A stretch of 64,000 bases of DNA, taken from assembly GCF_003363155.1 (NCBI RefSeq), contig NZ_QRBE01000001.1:124001-188000 (forward strand). Reading direction: 5' to 3'. Under the pieces are notes generated by a model. It ran no database searches and had not been told where the DNA came from. It saw only the letters and a list, made by a program, of their open reading frames with translations. The position numbers were made by a program, and so were the translations under genes. This DNA is from Dyella monticola. GTDB lineage: Bacteria > Pseudomonadota > Gammaproteobacteria > Xanthomonadales > Rhodanobacteraceae. This document shows, piece by piece, positions 1-7,594 of the stretch; the first letter of the stretch is position 1; each line of letters starts with the position of its first letter.

Positions 1-1
1 G

Positions 2-262
2 CAATATTTGGCGGCGATTCAGAACGCCGTCACGCAGAATTGGATCAGGCCGGATAACATGCCGGACGCGCCATGCGTGGTTCACATCGTGCAGATTCCT
101 GGCGGCCAGGTGCTGAGCGCCAAGGCATCGGCGAACTGCCCCTATGACGCGGCGGGCAAGAAATCCGTGGAGGATGCCGTGCTGCGTGCGCAGCCGCTGC
201 CCTACCAGGGATTCGAAAAAGTTTTCCAGCGTGACATCAATTTCACCTTCAGACCGCAATGA
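2..262 (+). CDS. tolA: TolA C-terminal domain, 5' truncated by the window edge
   Basis: This is the last 86 codons of the periplasm-spanning TolA protein of the Tol-Pal envelope system, which links the inner-membrane TolQR motor to TolB and Pal during cell constriction. The reading frame is open from the first bases. The visible part is the globular C-terminal (TolA III) domain, with a YLAAIQ..VTQNW start, a VHIVQIPGGQV strand and a conserved Cys pair (VV..ANC). The stop codon overlaps the tolB start by 4 bases (ATGA), as expected for a translationally coupled tol operon. The N-terminal membrane anchor and helical stalk lie outside the window. The identification relies on both fold-like sequence and tolB adjacency. 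Confidence 0.9.
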   Translation, partial: QYLAAIQNAVTQNWIRPDNMPDAPCVVHIVQIPGGQVLSAKASANCPYDAAGKKSVEDAVLRAQPLPYQGFEKVFQRDINFTFRPQ

Positions 263-1593
263 GCAAGTCACCCATGCGCAGATCATCCCGATCGCTATTC
301 ACCCTCATGCTGCTGCTGATCGCAGCGCTGGTTGCAGGCCCCGCTTTTGGCCAGGCGTTGAACGTACAGATCGTCGGCGGCATCAAGTCCGCTACGCCGA
401 TCGCGGTCGTGCCATTCGCCCAAACGGGTGCGCCGCTGCCCACCGATGTGGCCGACGTAATCCGCAACGATCTCAACCGCTGCGGCAAATTCCGCTCGTT
501 GGCAGTGAGCGAGATCGTCGAGCAGCCGAGCCAGGGCTCGGACATCAAGTTCGCCACCTGGCGTCTGCTCAAGCAGGATTACATCGTGATCGGCCGCATC
601 AAGGATGCCGGCAATGGCATGGTGTCGGTCGAATACGAGCTGTGGGACGTCAACCGCCAACAGCGTCTGCTGGGTGGTGCCATGCCGCCGGCGTCCATCA
701 GTGACCTGCGCAGCGTGGCGCACCAGATCGCCGATGCCATCTATCAGCAGATCACCGGCGTGCGCGGTGCGTTCTGGACGCGCATTGCCTACATCACCAT
801 GGTCGGCACCGGCAACAACGCCAACTATTCGCTGATCGTGGCCGATTCGGACGGCTACAATCCGCAGGTGGTGGCGCGCTCGCACGAAGCGCTGCTGTCG
901 CCCAAGTGGTCGCCGGATGGCTCCCGTATCGCATACGTATCCTTCGAAAGCGGCAACTCGGCCGTCTATGTCCAGAACGTCACGACGGGTGCGCGTCAGC
1001 TGATTTCTGGCCGCGCCAAGGGCATCAACAGCGCGCCAGCCTGGTCGCCGGATGGCAGCAAGCTGGCCTTGTCCTTGTCATATACGGGCAATCCGGAGAT
1101 CTATGTCATGGACCTGGCCAGCCGCCAGGAAACCCGCCTGACCCGCAGCCTCGCCATCAATACCGAGCCGGTCTGGTCGCCGGATGGCCAGAGCATCTAT
1201 TTCACCTCTGACCGCTCTGGACGCCCGCAGATCTATCGCATGCCGGCCACGGGTGGCACACCCGAGCGCATCTCCTTCCAGGGCCAGCAGAACCTGGACT
1301 CCAACATTAGCTACGATGGCAAGCAAATTGCCATGGTGCAGGCCAACGGGAACGTGTATCGTATCGCCATCATGGACCAGAGCCTCGGTGGGCAGGTGCG
1401 CTTCATCTCGCCCGGTCCGATTGACGAATCGCCAAGCTTCGCGCCGAACGCCAGCATGTTGATCTACGCCGCCACCGATGGAGTCCGAGACGTGCTTTAT
1501 GCCGTTTCGAATGATGGCATGGTGCGTCAGCGCCTGGCGCTCGCCGATGGCAACGTCCGCGAGCCGGCCTGGGGACCTTATCGCAAGCAGTAA
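259..1593 (+). CDS. tolB: Tol-Pal system beta-propeller protein TolB
   Basis: TolB is a periplasmic protein that exchanges between TolA, Pal and other partners to keep the outer membrane tied to the cell wall. The 444-residue product begins with a basic n-region and a hydrophobic stretch ending PAFGQA, a Sec signal peptide with cleavage near residue 34. An N-terminal alpha/beta domain (about 35-160) is followed by repeated propeller blades carrying WSPDGS-type motifs (PKWSPDGSRIAYVS, PAWSPDGSKLALS, PVWSPDGQSIYFTS). The length matches the family. It overlaps tolA by 4 bases and lies upstream of pal and cpoB in canonical order. Confidence 0.97.
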   Translation: MSKSPMRRSSRSLFTLMLLLIAALVAGPAFGQALNVQIVGGIKSATPIAVVPFAQTGAPLPTDVADVIRNDLNRCGKFRSLAVSEIVEQPSQGSDIKFATWRLLKQDYIVIGRIKDAGNGMVSVEYELWDVNRQQRLLGGAMPPASISDLRSVAHQIADAIYQQITGVRGAFWTRIAYITMVGTGNNANYSLIVADSDGYNPQVVARSHEALLSPKWSPDGSRIAYVSFESGNSAVYVQNVTTGARQLISGRAKGINSAPAWSPDGSKLALSLSYTGNPEIYVMDLASRQETRLTRSLAINTEPVWSPDGQSIYFTSDRSGRPQIYRMPATGGTPERISFQGQQNLDSNISYDGKQIAMVQANGNVYRIAIMDQSLGGQVRFISPGPIDESPSFAPNASMLIYAATDGVRDVLYAVSNDGMVRQRLALADGNVREPAWGPYRKQ

Positions 1594-1642
1594 ATCCAGC
1601 CGGTCGCGCCTGAAGGCGGGGCCGGATGTCCGAGGAGGGGCT

Positions 1643-1662
1643 CGGGACGCATAAGCGTCCCG
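1643..1662. other. Perfect 8-bp hairpin between tolB and pal
   Basis: CGGGACGC and GCGTCCCG pair around an ATAA loop in the 248-base gap between tolB and pal. No T-run follows, so it is not a typical intrinsic terminator; it could reduce readthrough or stabilise the tolB message. Function is inferred only. Confidence 0.35.
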
Positions 1663-1841
1663 GCCAAGGCGGGCGTGGCGCTTTGCCATGCCTGTTTTAG
1701 GGGCCTCTGCAGTACAATGCGTGGCCTTAGTTTGTCGCAGTAAGAAAAAACAAAACAACAGCCGGTTCACCGGCGATGGCTGTCCCTAACCGAAATCGTC
1801 ATTGTCTGTCGGAAATCAAACCCGTTTGAAGGAACGTCACC

Positions 1842-2351
1842 ATGAATAAGACCGTTCGTATCGCCCTGGTCGCCCTGCTCTGCGTCGGTGCGGCCGCTTG
1901 CTCCAAGAAGCAGGAAGTGAAGCCTCAGCCGCAGCAGCCGCAGGAAACCACCACTGCTCCGGCCCAGCAGGGCACTGGCAAGTACACCGCTGCTGACCTC
2001 GACACCGATGCCTGCCTGAAGCAGCGCGTGGTGTACTTCGACTTCGACAAGGACGAAGTGAAGCCGGAATTCCAGCAGATCATGCAGTGCCACGCCAAGT
2101 TCCTGCAGGACGTCCCGACCGCTCGCATGCGCCTGGAAGGCAACACCGACGAGCGCGGTACGCGTGAATACAACCTGGGCTTGGGCGAGCGCCGTGCGAA
2201 CGCCGTGTCCAGCGCGCTGCAGGCCAATGGCGGTTCCTCCAGCCAGATCAGCGTGATCAGCTACGGCAAAGAAAAGCCGGTGTGCCGCGAGCACAATGAG
2301 GATTGCTGGAGCAAGAACCGTCGCGTCGATATCGTCTACACCGCGACATAA
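1842..2351 (+). CDS. pal: Peptidoglycan-associated lipoprotein Pal
   Basis: Pal is an outer-membrane lipoprotein whose OmpA-like domain binds peptidoglycan and TolB. The 169-residue product has a lipoprotein signal peptide ending GAAAC, with Cys20 as the predicted lipidated residue. A Pro/Gln-rich linker (about 25-50) follows. The C-terminal OmpA-like domain shows YFDFDKDEV and the peptidoglycan-binding signature GNTDERGTREYN, and ends KNRRVDI. A clear GAAGGA ribosome site precedes ATG. The stop codon TAA shares its last base with the cpoB ATG (TAATG), which implies coupling. Confidence 0.97.
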   Translation: MNKTVRIALVALLCVGAAACSKKQEVKPQPQQPQETTTAPAQQGTGKYTAADLDTDACLKQRVVYFDFDKDEVKPEFQQIMQCHAKFLQDVPTARMRLEGNTDERGTREYNLGLGERRANAVSSALQANGGSSSQISVISYGKEKPVCREHNEDCWSKNRRVDIVYTAT

Positions 2352-3202
2352 TGGTGTTTCGGTTGGCTAATCGTTTCATGGCCAATCTCAGCATGGCGGG
2401 CGCCTTGGCGTCCGCCATGCTGTTTATGGCGCCCGTACACGCCCAAAGCTCGCCCATGAGCTTGTCCGATCGCGTGGCCCGGCTGGAGCAGCAACAACAG
2501 AATCAGGATCAGAGCCGCACCAACCTGCTCAATCAGCTGCAGCAGATGCAGTCGACCATGCAGCAGTTGCAGGGCCAGATTGAAGAACTACAGCACCAGG
2601 TCCAGCAGCTGCAGGATCAGAGCAAGGCCCAATACAGCGATCTAGATAGCCGCGTCGGTCGCCTGGAGAAAACAGGTACGGCCAACCCGGCTGCGCCATC
2701 ATCCAGTGCTGCCGCGCCCGCCGGTGCAGCCTCCACGGCGTCCGCCGCATCGTCCGCAACACCCGCGCCCGCCGCTCCGGCTCAGCCTCCGGCCGAATCT
2801 GTTGCACAAAAAGGGGCTGCGCTGAAGGCTTACAACGCCGCGTTTAAATCGTTGCGCGCTGGCGATTACGTTTCTTCATCGCGCGGCTTCCGCGAATTCA
2901 TCCAGACCTATCCCAACGACGCGCTCACCCCCAATGCGTTCTATTGGCTGGGCGAGTCGTACTACGCCACGACCAACTATCAGGTTGCCGTCGAGGCCTT
3001 CAAGCACCTGTTGGACCAGTATCCGCAAAGCGACAAGGTGCCCGATGCCACGCTCAAGCTCGGCTACAGCCAGCTGGAGATGAAACAGACCGATGCGGGT
3101 GTTGCCACGCTCAAGTCGGTGGTGGCCAAATACCCCAGTTCCAATGCAGCCAAGCTAGCCCAGGAACGCCTGCATCGGCTCTCGCAGCAAGCGGCTCATT
3201 GA
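2351..3202 (+). CDS. cpoB: Cell division coordinator CpoB (YbgF)
   Basis: CpoB is a periplasmic protein that coordinates Tol-Pal constriction with PBP1B-driven peptidoglycan synthesis. I chose the ATG at 2351, although the frame is open upstream inside pal: it overlaps the pal stop by one base and gives a signal peptide ending APVHAQ. The 283-residue product then has a Gln-rich coiled coil (about 40-110, with many LxQQxQQ repeats), an Ala/Pro/Ser-rich linker (about 115-160), and C-terminal TPRs (about 165-280; YWLGESYY, LLDQYPQSDKVPDA, LKSVVAKYPSS). Architecture and position after pal are diagnostic. Confidence 0.94.
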   Translation: MVFRLANRFMANLSMAGALASAMLFMAPVHAQSSPMSLSDRVARLEQQQQNQDQSRTNLLNQLQQMQSTMQQLQGQIEELQHQVQQLQDQSKAQYSDLDSRVGRLEKTGTANPAAPSSSAAAPAGAASTASAASSATPAPAAPAQPPAESVAQKGAALKAYNAAFKSLRAGDYVSSSRGFREFIQTYPNDALTPNAFYWLGESYYATTNYQVAVEAFKHLLDQYPQSDKVPDATLKLGYSQLEMKQTDAGVATLKSVVAKYPSSNAAKLAQERLHRLSQQAAH

Positions 3203-3212
3203 GGGTAAAGCG

Positions 3213-3905
3213 GTGAGCAGCAGCACGACGAACGTGGAAAGCGCCACGTCGACGCAACCGGCGTCGGAGCGCCTGCGCATCACCGAGATATTCCACTCCA
3301 TCCAGGGTGAGGCCGATGCGATCGGCTGGCGCACCGTGTTCGTGCGCCTTACCGGGTGCCCGTTGCGCTGCGTCTGGTGCGATACCGAATACTCGTTTTA
3401 CGGTGGTAACTGGCGCGACATCGACGACATTCTCGCTGAGGTCGCCTCACATGGCGCTGCGCACGTATGCGTCACCGGTGGCGAACCGCTTGCGCAGAAG
3501 CGCTGCCTGCTGCTGCTGCACAAGTTGTGCGATGCCGGCTACGAAGTGTCGCTGGAGACATCCGGCGCACTCGATGTGGCGGACGTCGATGCACGCGTGC
3601 GCAAGGTGATGGATCTGAAGGCGCCCGACTCCGGTGAGAGCCAGCGCAACCTCTGGTCCAACCTCGACCATCTGCTGCCGCACGACCAGGTGAAGATCGT
3701 GATCGCCAGCCGCGCCGATTACGAATGGGCGCGCAACGCGGTGGCCGAACACCGGATCGACCAGCGCTGCATGGTGCTGTTTTCGCCCGTGCATGGCGCA
3801 GTCGAACCACGCGCGCTGGCCGAGTGGATCATCCAAGACAAACTGCCCGTGCGCTTTCAACTGCAGCTGCACAAACTGCTGTGGAACGACGCGCCGGGAC
3901 ACTGA
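3213..3905 (+). CDS. queE: 7-carboxy-7-deazaguanine synthase QueE
   Basis: QueE is a radical-SAM enzyme converting 6-carboxytetrahydropterin to 7-carboxy-7-deazaguanine in queuosine biosynthesis. The 230-residue product starts at GTG, 10 bases after cpoB. It carries the FHSIQGEA substrate region, the iron-sulfur motif CPLRCVWC (CxxxCxxC, about residues 47-54) and VTGGEPL of the radical-SAM core. The N-terminal 20 residues are Ser/Thr-rich and may be partly untranslated, but no better in-frame start lies close to the conserved RITEIF. The partner gene queC follows on the same strand. Confidence 0.95.
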   Translation: MSSSTTNVESATSTQPASERLRITEIFHSIQGEADAIGWRTVFVRLTGCPLRCVWCDTEYSFYGGNWRDIDDILAEVASHGAAHVCVTGGEPLAQKRCLLLLHKLCDAGYEVSLETSGALDVADVDARVRKVMDLKAPDSGESQRNLWSNLDHLLPHDQVKIVIASRADYEWARNAVAEHRIDQRCMVLFSPVHGAVEPRALAEWIIQDKLPVRFQLQLHKLLWNDAPGH

Positions 3906-3942
3906 GCGCGCTCCGCATGGAGCATGCACGTGCTTGCCTTAC

Positions 3943-4059
3943 CGTCACTCCGGCGAAGGCCGGGGTCCAGTTGAATACGCTTTGCGAAGCACGCAATGAT
4001 TTTCTCGTAGCGCTTCGCACGTCACTTTTGACTGGATTTCCGCGTTCGCCGAAATGACG
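3943..4059. repeat. MITE-like palindromic intergenic element
   Basis: The queE-queC gap holds two 28-base arms in inverted orientation at 3943-3970 and 4032-4059 (CGTCACTCCGGCGAAGGCC... against its reverse complement), matching at 21 of 28 positions. A shorter internal pair GCGAAGC/GCTTCGC sits between them. The arm resembles the 'GTCATTCCGGCGAA.GCCGG.ATCCAG' palindromic repeats common between genes in xanthomonads and relatives. There is no coding capacity. It is probably a non-autonomous mobile or REP-like unit; only one copy was recognised in the window. Confidence 0.65.
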
Positions 4060-4167
4060 CTATGAAGCTTCTGCTGTAGGCGGAAACTAAAACCACACGC
4101 ACCGGCCTGTGTCGCCGGCAGCGATTCCGGCCGGTGACCGGCCGTACTTCTGCACTTGGAATTCACT

Positions 4168-4848
4168 ATGTCAGCATCTACACCGCGCAAGGCCGTCATC
4201 CTCGTCTCGGGAGGCATGGACTCGGCCGTCACCATCGCCCTCGCACGCGAGCAGGGGTACGAGGTGCATGCCCTGAGCGTCGCTTACGGGCAGCGTCACA
4301 GTTCCGAGCTGGACGCAGCGGCGAACGTCGCGCGCATGCTCGGCGCCGTCGAACACAAAACCGTGCACGCCGATCTGCGCAGCATTGGCGGCTCCGCGCT
4401 CACCGCGGATATCGATGTGCCGGAGCAGGGCGGCGAGGGTATTCCCGTCACCTACGTGCCGGCGCGCAATACCATCATGCTGTCCGTGGCGCTGGGCTGG
4501 GCCGAGGTGCTTGGTTCCACCGACATCTGGTGCGGCGTCAACGCCGTGGACTACTCCGGCTACCCCGATTGCCGCCCGGCCTTCGTCGAAGCGTTCGAGC
4601 GGCTTGCGAACGTGGCCACCAAGGCCGGCGTGGAAGGCGCGGGCATCCGCGTCCATGCGCCATTGATGGCCATGAGCAAGGCGGATATCGCGCGGGAGGG
4701 GCAGCGCCTGGGCGTGGACTTCTCCGCAACCGTAAGCTGCTACCAGGCCGACGCTCAAGGCCGTGCCTGTGGACGCTGCGATGCATGCCGCTTGCGTGCG
4801 CAGGGTTTCCGCGAGGCCGGGCTGGCCGATCCCACCCGCTACGTGTGA
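4168..4848 (+). CDS. queC: 7-cyano-7-deazaguanine synthase QueC
   Basis: QueC uses ATP and ammonia to turn 7-carboxy-7-deazaguanine into preQ0, the step after QueE. I use the ATG at 4168 (226 residues); an upstream TTG at 4156 is possible but less likely. The PP-loop SGGMDS lies at about residues 14-19, followed by SVAYGQRH and VTYVPARN. The C-terminal zinc site is formed by Cys residues in SCYQA and [11 protein letters not shown]. Length and motifs fit the family fully. No riboswitch-like structure was recognised upstream; the gap contains the palindromic repeat. Confidence 0.96.
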   Translation: MSASTPRKAVILVSGGMDSAVTIALAREQGYEVHALSVAYGQRHSSELDAAANVARMLGAVEHKTVHADLRSIGGSALTADIDVPEQGGEGIPVTYVPARNTIMLSVALGWAEVLGSTDIWCGVNAVDYSGYPDCRPAFVEAFERLANVATKAGVEGAGIRVHAPLMAMSKADIAREGQRLGVDFSATVSCYQADAQGRACGRCDACRLRAQGFREAGLADPTRYV

Positions 4849-4914
4849 GCCACCCGTACGCATTGCTTGTGCCGTGGGCCATCAGGCCATAGAATTACCA
4901 ACTCACTTTTTTCC

Positions 4915-4990
4915 GGGCCGTTAGCTCAGTCGGTAGAGCAGCGGACTTTTAATCCGTTGGTCGACAGTTCGAATCTGTCACGGCCCACCA
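4915..4990 (+). tRNA. tRNA-Lys (anticodon UUU)
   Basis: A 76-base cloverleaf begins GGGCCG and ends CGGCCCACCA with encoded CCA. The D-arm contains TTAGCTCAGTCGGTAGAGC, the anticodon loop is CTTTTAA within a GCGGA/TCCGT-type stem, and the T-arm contains GTTCGAATC. The anticodon TTT assigns it to lysine. It is followed within ten bases by an intrinsic terminator. Confidence 0.97.
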
Positions 4991-4996
4991 ATTGGG

Positions 4997-5029
4997 AACC
5001 CGCATGAACAACAGTTCTGCGGGTTTTTT
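4997..5029 (+). terminator. Intrinsic terminator of tRNA-Lys
   Basis: AACCCGCA (4997-5004) pairs with TGCGGGTT (5018-5025), and the second arm runs straight into a six-T tract followed by G. This is a textbook rho-independent terminator just downstream of the tRNA. Confidence 0.88.
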
Positions 5030-5174
5030 GTGCGCGTAGCTTTGTACTGACAGACAGCGTCTTCTGCGCCAAGTACATTTGCGGTTCATCAGATGAGTCA
5101 AGGCGGCATTCGCCTCCTGCAAGGAGGATGCTTACGGCGACGGATTTCATCCCGGCATTTGATCGTAACCAAGA

Positions 5175-5558
5175 TCAGAGCTTATTTTTGATAATGGCTG
5201 GCCGGGGAGCGTTTGGATAAATCGAAATGGATGCACCTGAGCCGTTCGGGGCCACACGACTGGCCCCACCGCCTGAGCGGCAGTAATGCATATTCGTCGA
5301 CATCGCGATGACGCGATTCTTTCCACGTGGGGAAGCTATCAAGTCACCATCTTGCACCGCGGCCTTGCTATGGAAGCGCATGAGCTCGCATGAGGCGATG
5401 ATGGGCCACAGCCCTGGGCAAGTGCCGCAGGACGCCTTGTCGCCATGTCTCGCGATGCTGATTCCATGATTCTTGCCGCTGTCATGGAATGAGACGACTT
5501 TACCCCGTGTGGTTGTGGGATCGCCGATTTTGACCAGAGCATCGATTGATTTACGCAC
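5175..5558 (-). CDS. PAAR-domain protein (orphan T6SS spike-tip candidate)
   Basis: The product resembles PAAR-repeat proteins, which form the sharp tip on VgrG of type VI secretion spikes and can carry effectors. Visible signs are IGDPTTTRGKVVS at the N-terminus, ARHGDKASCG in the middle, and AAVQDGDLIASPRGKNRV near the end, with Cys/His residues spaced as in zinc-binding PAAR tips. The frame stays open up to 5744 (189 codons), with an ATG at 5672. I prefer the GTG at 5558 (127 residues) because it starts just before the domain and a hairpin lies upstream, but no strong ribosome site supports any start. No vgrG or other T6SS gene is in the window. The C-terminal 35 residues are low complexity with no recognisable toxin. 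Confidence 0.6.
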   Translation of the reverse strand: MRKSIDALVKIGDPTTTRGKVVSFHDSGKNHGISIARHGDKASCGTCPGLWPIIASCELMRFHSKAAVQDGDLIASPRGKNRVIAMSTNMHYCRSGGGASRVAPNGSGASISIYPNAPRPAIIKNKL

Positions 5559-5596
5559 TCGTTCTGATGAATGCGTATAGCGGTAATTAGCCGGTG

Positions 5597-5620
5597 GACC
5601 CTTGCTATCAGGCAAGGGTC
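5597..5620 (-). terminator. Hairpin downstream of the aldose epimerase gene
   Basis: GACCCTTGC (5597-5605) pairs perfectly with GCAAGGGTC (5612-5620) around a six-base loop. It lies about 110 bases past the end of the leftward epimerase gene and could end that operon, but no T-run follows on the minus strand. It argues weakly that 5559-5731 is non-coding. Confidence 0.35.
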
Positions 5621-5731
5621 TGAGACGCGAGGTGGTCGGCGCAATTAATACGTAGGAGAACGGTCGCCCCATGGGCAGTCTGCGTCGATGCTTACCCGAG
5701 GGCACGCTAGTACGCGCTCCCTGTTGGTCCC

Positions 5732-6571
5732 TTAAGGGCTCCATTCAAACAGAAACCATGCGCAAACCGATGCACCGGGCAGAATCGGTGCATTGGACGT
5801 CAGGTTGAACGCATCGGGTGGCCCGCTCTGCGGTTCCACGCACGTAGCATGCGCGGGTTGGTCGTACACCACCCAATGCGTGCAATCGGAACTCAGCTGC
5901 AAGCGTTGTCCGTTGCGGTGAATGAACACGGGGTGCTGGTTGATGAAGCAATCGTCCCAGGGTCCTGCAACGGGCGGCGATACCGGCAACGTGGCTATGC
6001 CATCGCGATCACGCGGATACATCGCGGCGGGTTCGAAATCCAGTTGATCCGGTTTCTGAAACCAAGGATGCCAACCGATTGTTGCCGGCATGGCGTGCTT
6101 GCCGGCCGTCAGCGTTAGCGCCAATCGCAGCGTGTTTTCACTCACTTCGATGTGTTGTCGTGCGGTGCCGCCGAATGGCCAGTGCGCATCCTCGGGTAAT
6201 GCGAGCGAGAGAACGAGGTGCGTAGGAGAATATTCATCGATCTGCCATGGCGCGCCAAACCCCACGCCATGGATGGCATGCTCGCCTAGATTGCGCGGAA
6301 GCTGGTAATCGCTTCCCTGGAAACGAAATTGCCCGTGGCGAACGCGACCGGCCCACGGCACCATGGGATAACTTCCCCACGCAATCATCGCCTCGTTTTC
6401 TTGACTGTACCCAACAAGCCACGGCACACCATGACGCGTGATCTGCGCGATACGGCCACCGGCTGACGGAGCGATATCAACCGCAAGTTCGCCGCACGCA
6501 ATGCGGATCAGCGGGCCCGGTGCGAGTGGTTCGAGCGCATGATCGCGCGGCATCTTTGCATCATGTTCCAT
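5732..6571 (-). CDS. Aldose 1-epimerase family protein
   Basis: This 279-residue cytoplasmic protein belongs to the galactose-mutarotase superfamily, which interconverts alpha and beta anomers of free sugars. Seen are the N-terminal beta-sandwich strand APSAGGRIAQI, NLGEHAIHG with a probable catalytic His, GWHPWF, and a late Glu in CVEPQSGPPDAFN equivalent to the general base. There is no signal peptide. It overlaps the GH43 gene by 11 bases and is the last clear gene of the leftward unit from the TonB receptor. By context, xylose or arabinose released by GH43 is the likely substrate; this is inference. Confidence 0.85.
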   Translation of the reverse strand: MEHDAKMPRDHALEPLAPGPLIRIACGELAVDIAPSAGGRIAQITRHGVPWLVGYSQENEAMIAWGSYPMVPWAGRVRHGQFRFQGSDYQLPRNLGEHAIHGVGFGAPWQIDEYSPTHLVLSLALPEDAHWPFGGTARQHIEVSENTLRLALTLTAGKHAMPATIGWHPWFQKPDQLDFEPAAMYPRDRDGIATLPVSPPVAGPWDDCFINQHPVFIHRNGQRLQLSSDCTHWVVYDQPAHATCVEPQSGPPDAFNLTSNAPILPGASVCAWFLFEWSP

Positions 6572-7577
6572 AAGGGTGCAGCGTCACGATGTTGCCGTGT
6601 TCATCGTAATGCAGCTCCGTCATCTTGATCGAACGCAGGTGCGTTACGCCGCCAGACAGCAGCGAGTCGTGATAGAACAGATACCACTTGCCAGCGACTG
6701 TGCAAATGGAATGATGTGTCGTCCAACCGACGACCGGCGTCAAAATCTGGCCCCGATAGGTGAACGGTCCGTAAGGGTTGTCGCCCGTTGCGTAGCACAG
6801 AAGATGCGTGTTGCCGGTGGAGTACGACAAGTAATACGTGCCCTGGTATTTATGCATCCACGGCCCTTCGAAATAGCGCCTGTCGTGATCACCTGCAAGC
6901 AACGGTTGACCGTGCTCGTCAAGAATCGTGATCTCGCGTGGCGGCTCGACGAACTGCAGCATATCATCGCTGAGCTTCGCGACGCGTGGCCCTAACGCAG
7001 GCGCGTCATCGCGCGGCTCTTCGTTGGATTGGGCGTAGACGTTGTCGCGGTAGCTCTGAAGTTGTCCGCCCCAGAGGCCACCGAAATACATGTAGAACGC
7101 GCCGTCGTCATCGCCAAGCACGGCCGGATCGATGGAATAGCTGCCGCCGATGGCTTCGGGTTCGGCCGTGAACGGCCCTTGCGGACGGTCGCCTATCGCG
7201 ACACCGATCTGAAAAATGCCGTCCGCACGCTTGGCCGGAAAATACAGGTAATAACGACCGTTCTTGCATGCCGCATCCGGCGCCCACATTTGACGCTCGG
7301 CCCACGGAACATCTTTCACGTGCAAAGCGACGCCGCAGTCCACCGCTTCGCTGTCGGGCGATGTCATGCGAAAGACGTGATAGTCCTCCATGCAGAAATG
7401 ATCGCCGTTGTCGTTGAACGGAACGCCACCTTCGATATCGTGCGATGGATAAATGTAGATCGCCCCATCAAACACATGCGCCGATGGGTCTGCTGTGTAG
7501 ATATGCGTGACCAGCGGCTGCGAAATGGCCTTGGCGGCGAGTGAAGGCAGATCAGACGTTACAGTTTCATCGGACAT
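6561..7577 (-). CDS. GH43 family beta-xylosidase / alpha-L-arabinofuranosidase
   Basis: A 338-residue glycoside hydrolase of clan GH-F five-bladed propeller type. The three acidic residues expected in GH43 can be placed: general base Asp in YTADPSAHVFDG (about residue 30), the pKa-modulating Asp in SIDPAVLGDDDG, and acid Glu in YFEGPWMHK. It lacks a signal peptide, so it should act in the cytoplasm on imported xylo-oligosaccharides or arabinosyl side chains. The gene follows the GPH transporter by 17 bases and overlaps the epimerase gene. Whether it is a xylosidase or an arabinofuranosidase cannot be decided from the sequence alone. Confidence 0.87.
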   Translation of the reverse strand: MSDETVTSDLPSLAAKAISQPLVTHIYTADPSAHVFDGAIYIYPSHDIEGGVPFNDNGDHFCMEDYHVFRMTSPDSEAVDCGVALHVKDVPWAERQMWAPDAACKNGRYYLYFPAKRADGIFQIGVAIGDRPQGPFTAEPEAIGGSYSIDPAVLGDDDGAFYMYFGGLWGGQLQSYRDNVYAQSNEEPRDDAPALGPRVAKLSDDMLQFVEPPREITILDEHGQPLLAGDHDRRYFEGPWMHKYQGTYYLSYSTGNTHLLCYATGDNPYGPFTYRGQILTPVVGWTTHHSICTVAGKWYLFYHDSLLSGGVTHLRSIKMTELHYDEHGNIVTLHPYGT

Positions 7578-7594
7578 TGCAGGTAACCATTCGA

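Noticed and set aside
1682-1718. Sigma-70 promoter for pal (TTGCCA and TACAAT)
   Set aside because: The two hexamers are 25 bases apart, too far for a standard promoter; only the -10-like element is tempting.
3906-4167. Possible preQ1 riboswitch before queC
   Set aside because: The gap is explained by the palindromic repeat, and no preQ1 aptamer pseudoknot pattern could be seen.
4926-5150. Minus-strand 74-codon ORF covering the tRNA-Lys region
   Set aside because: It lies opposite the tRNA and its terminator, and its sequence is the well-known false translation of tRNA antisense strands.
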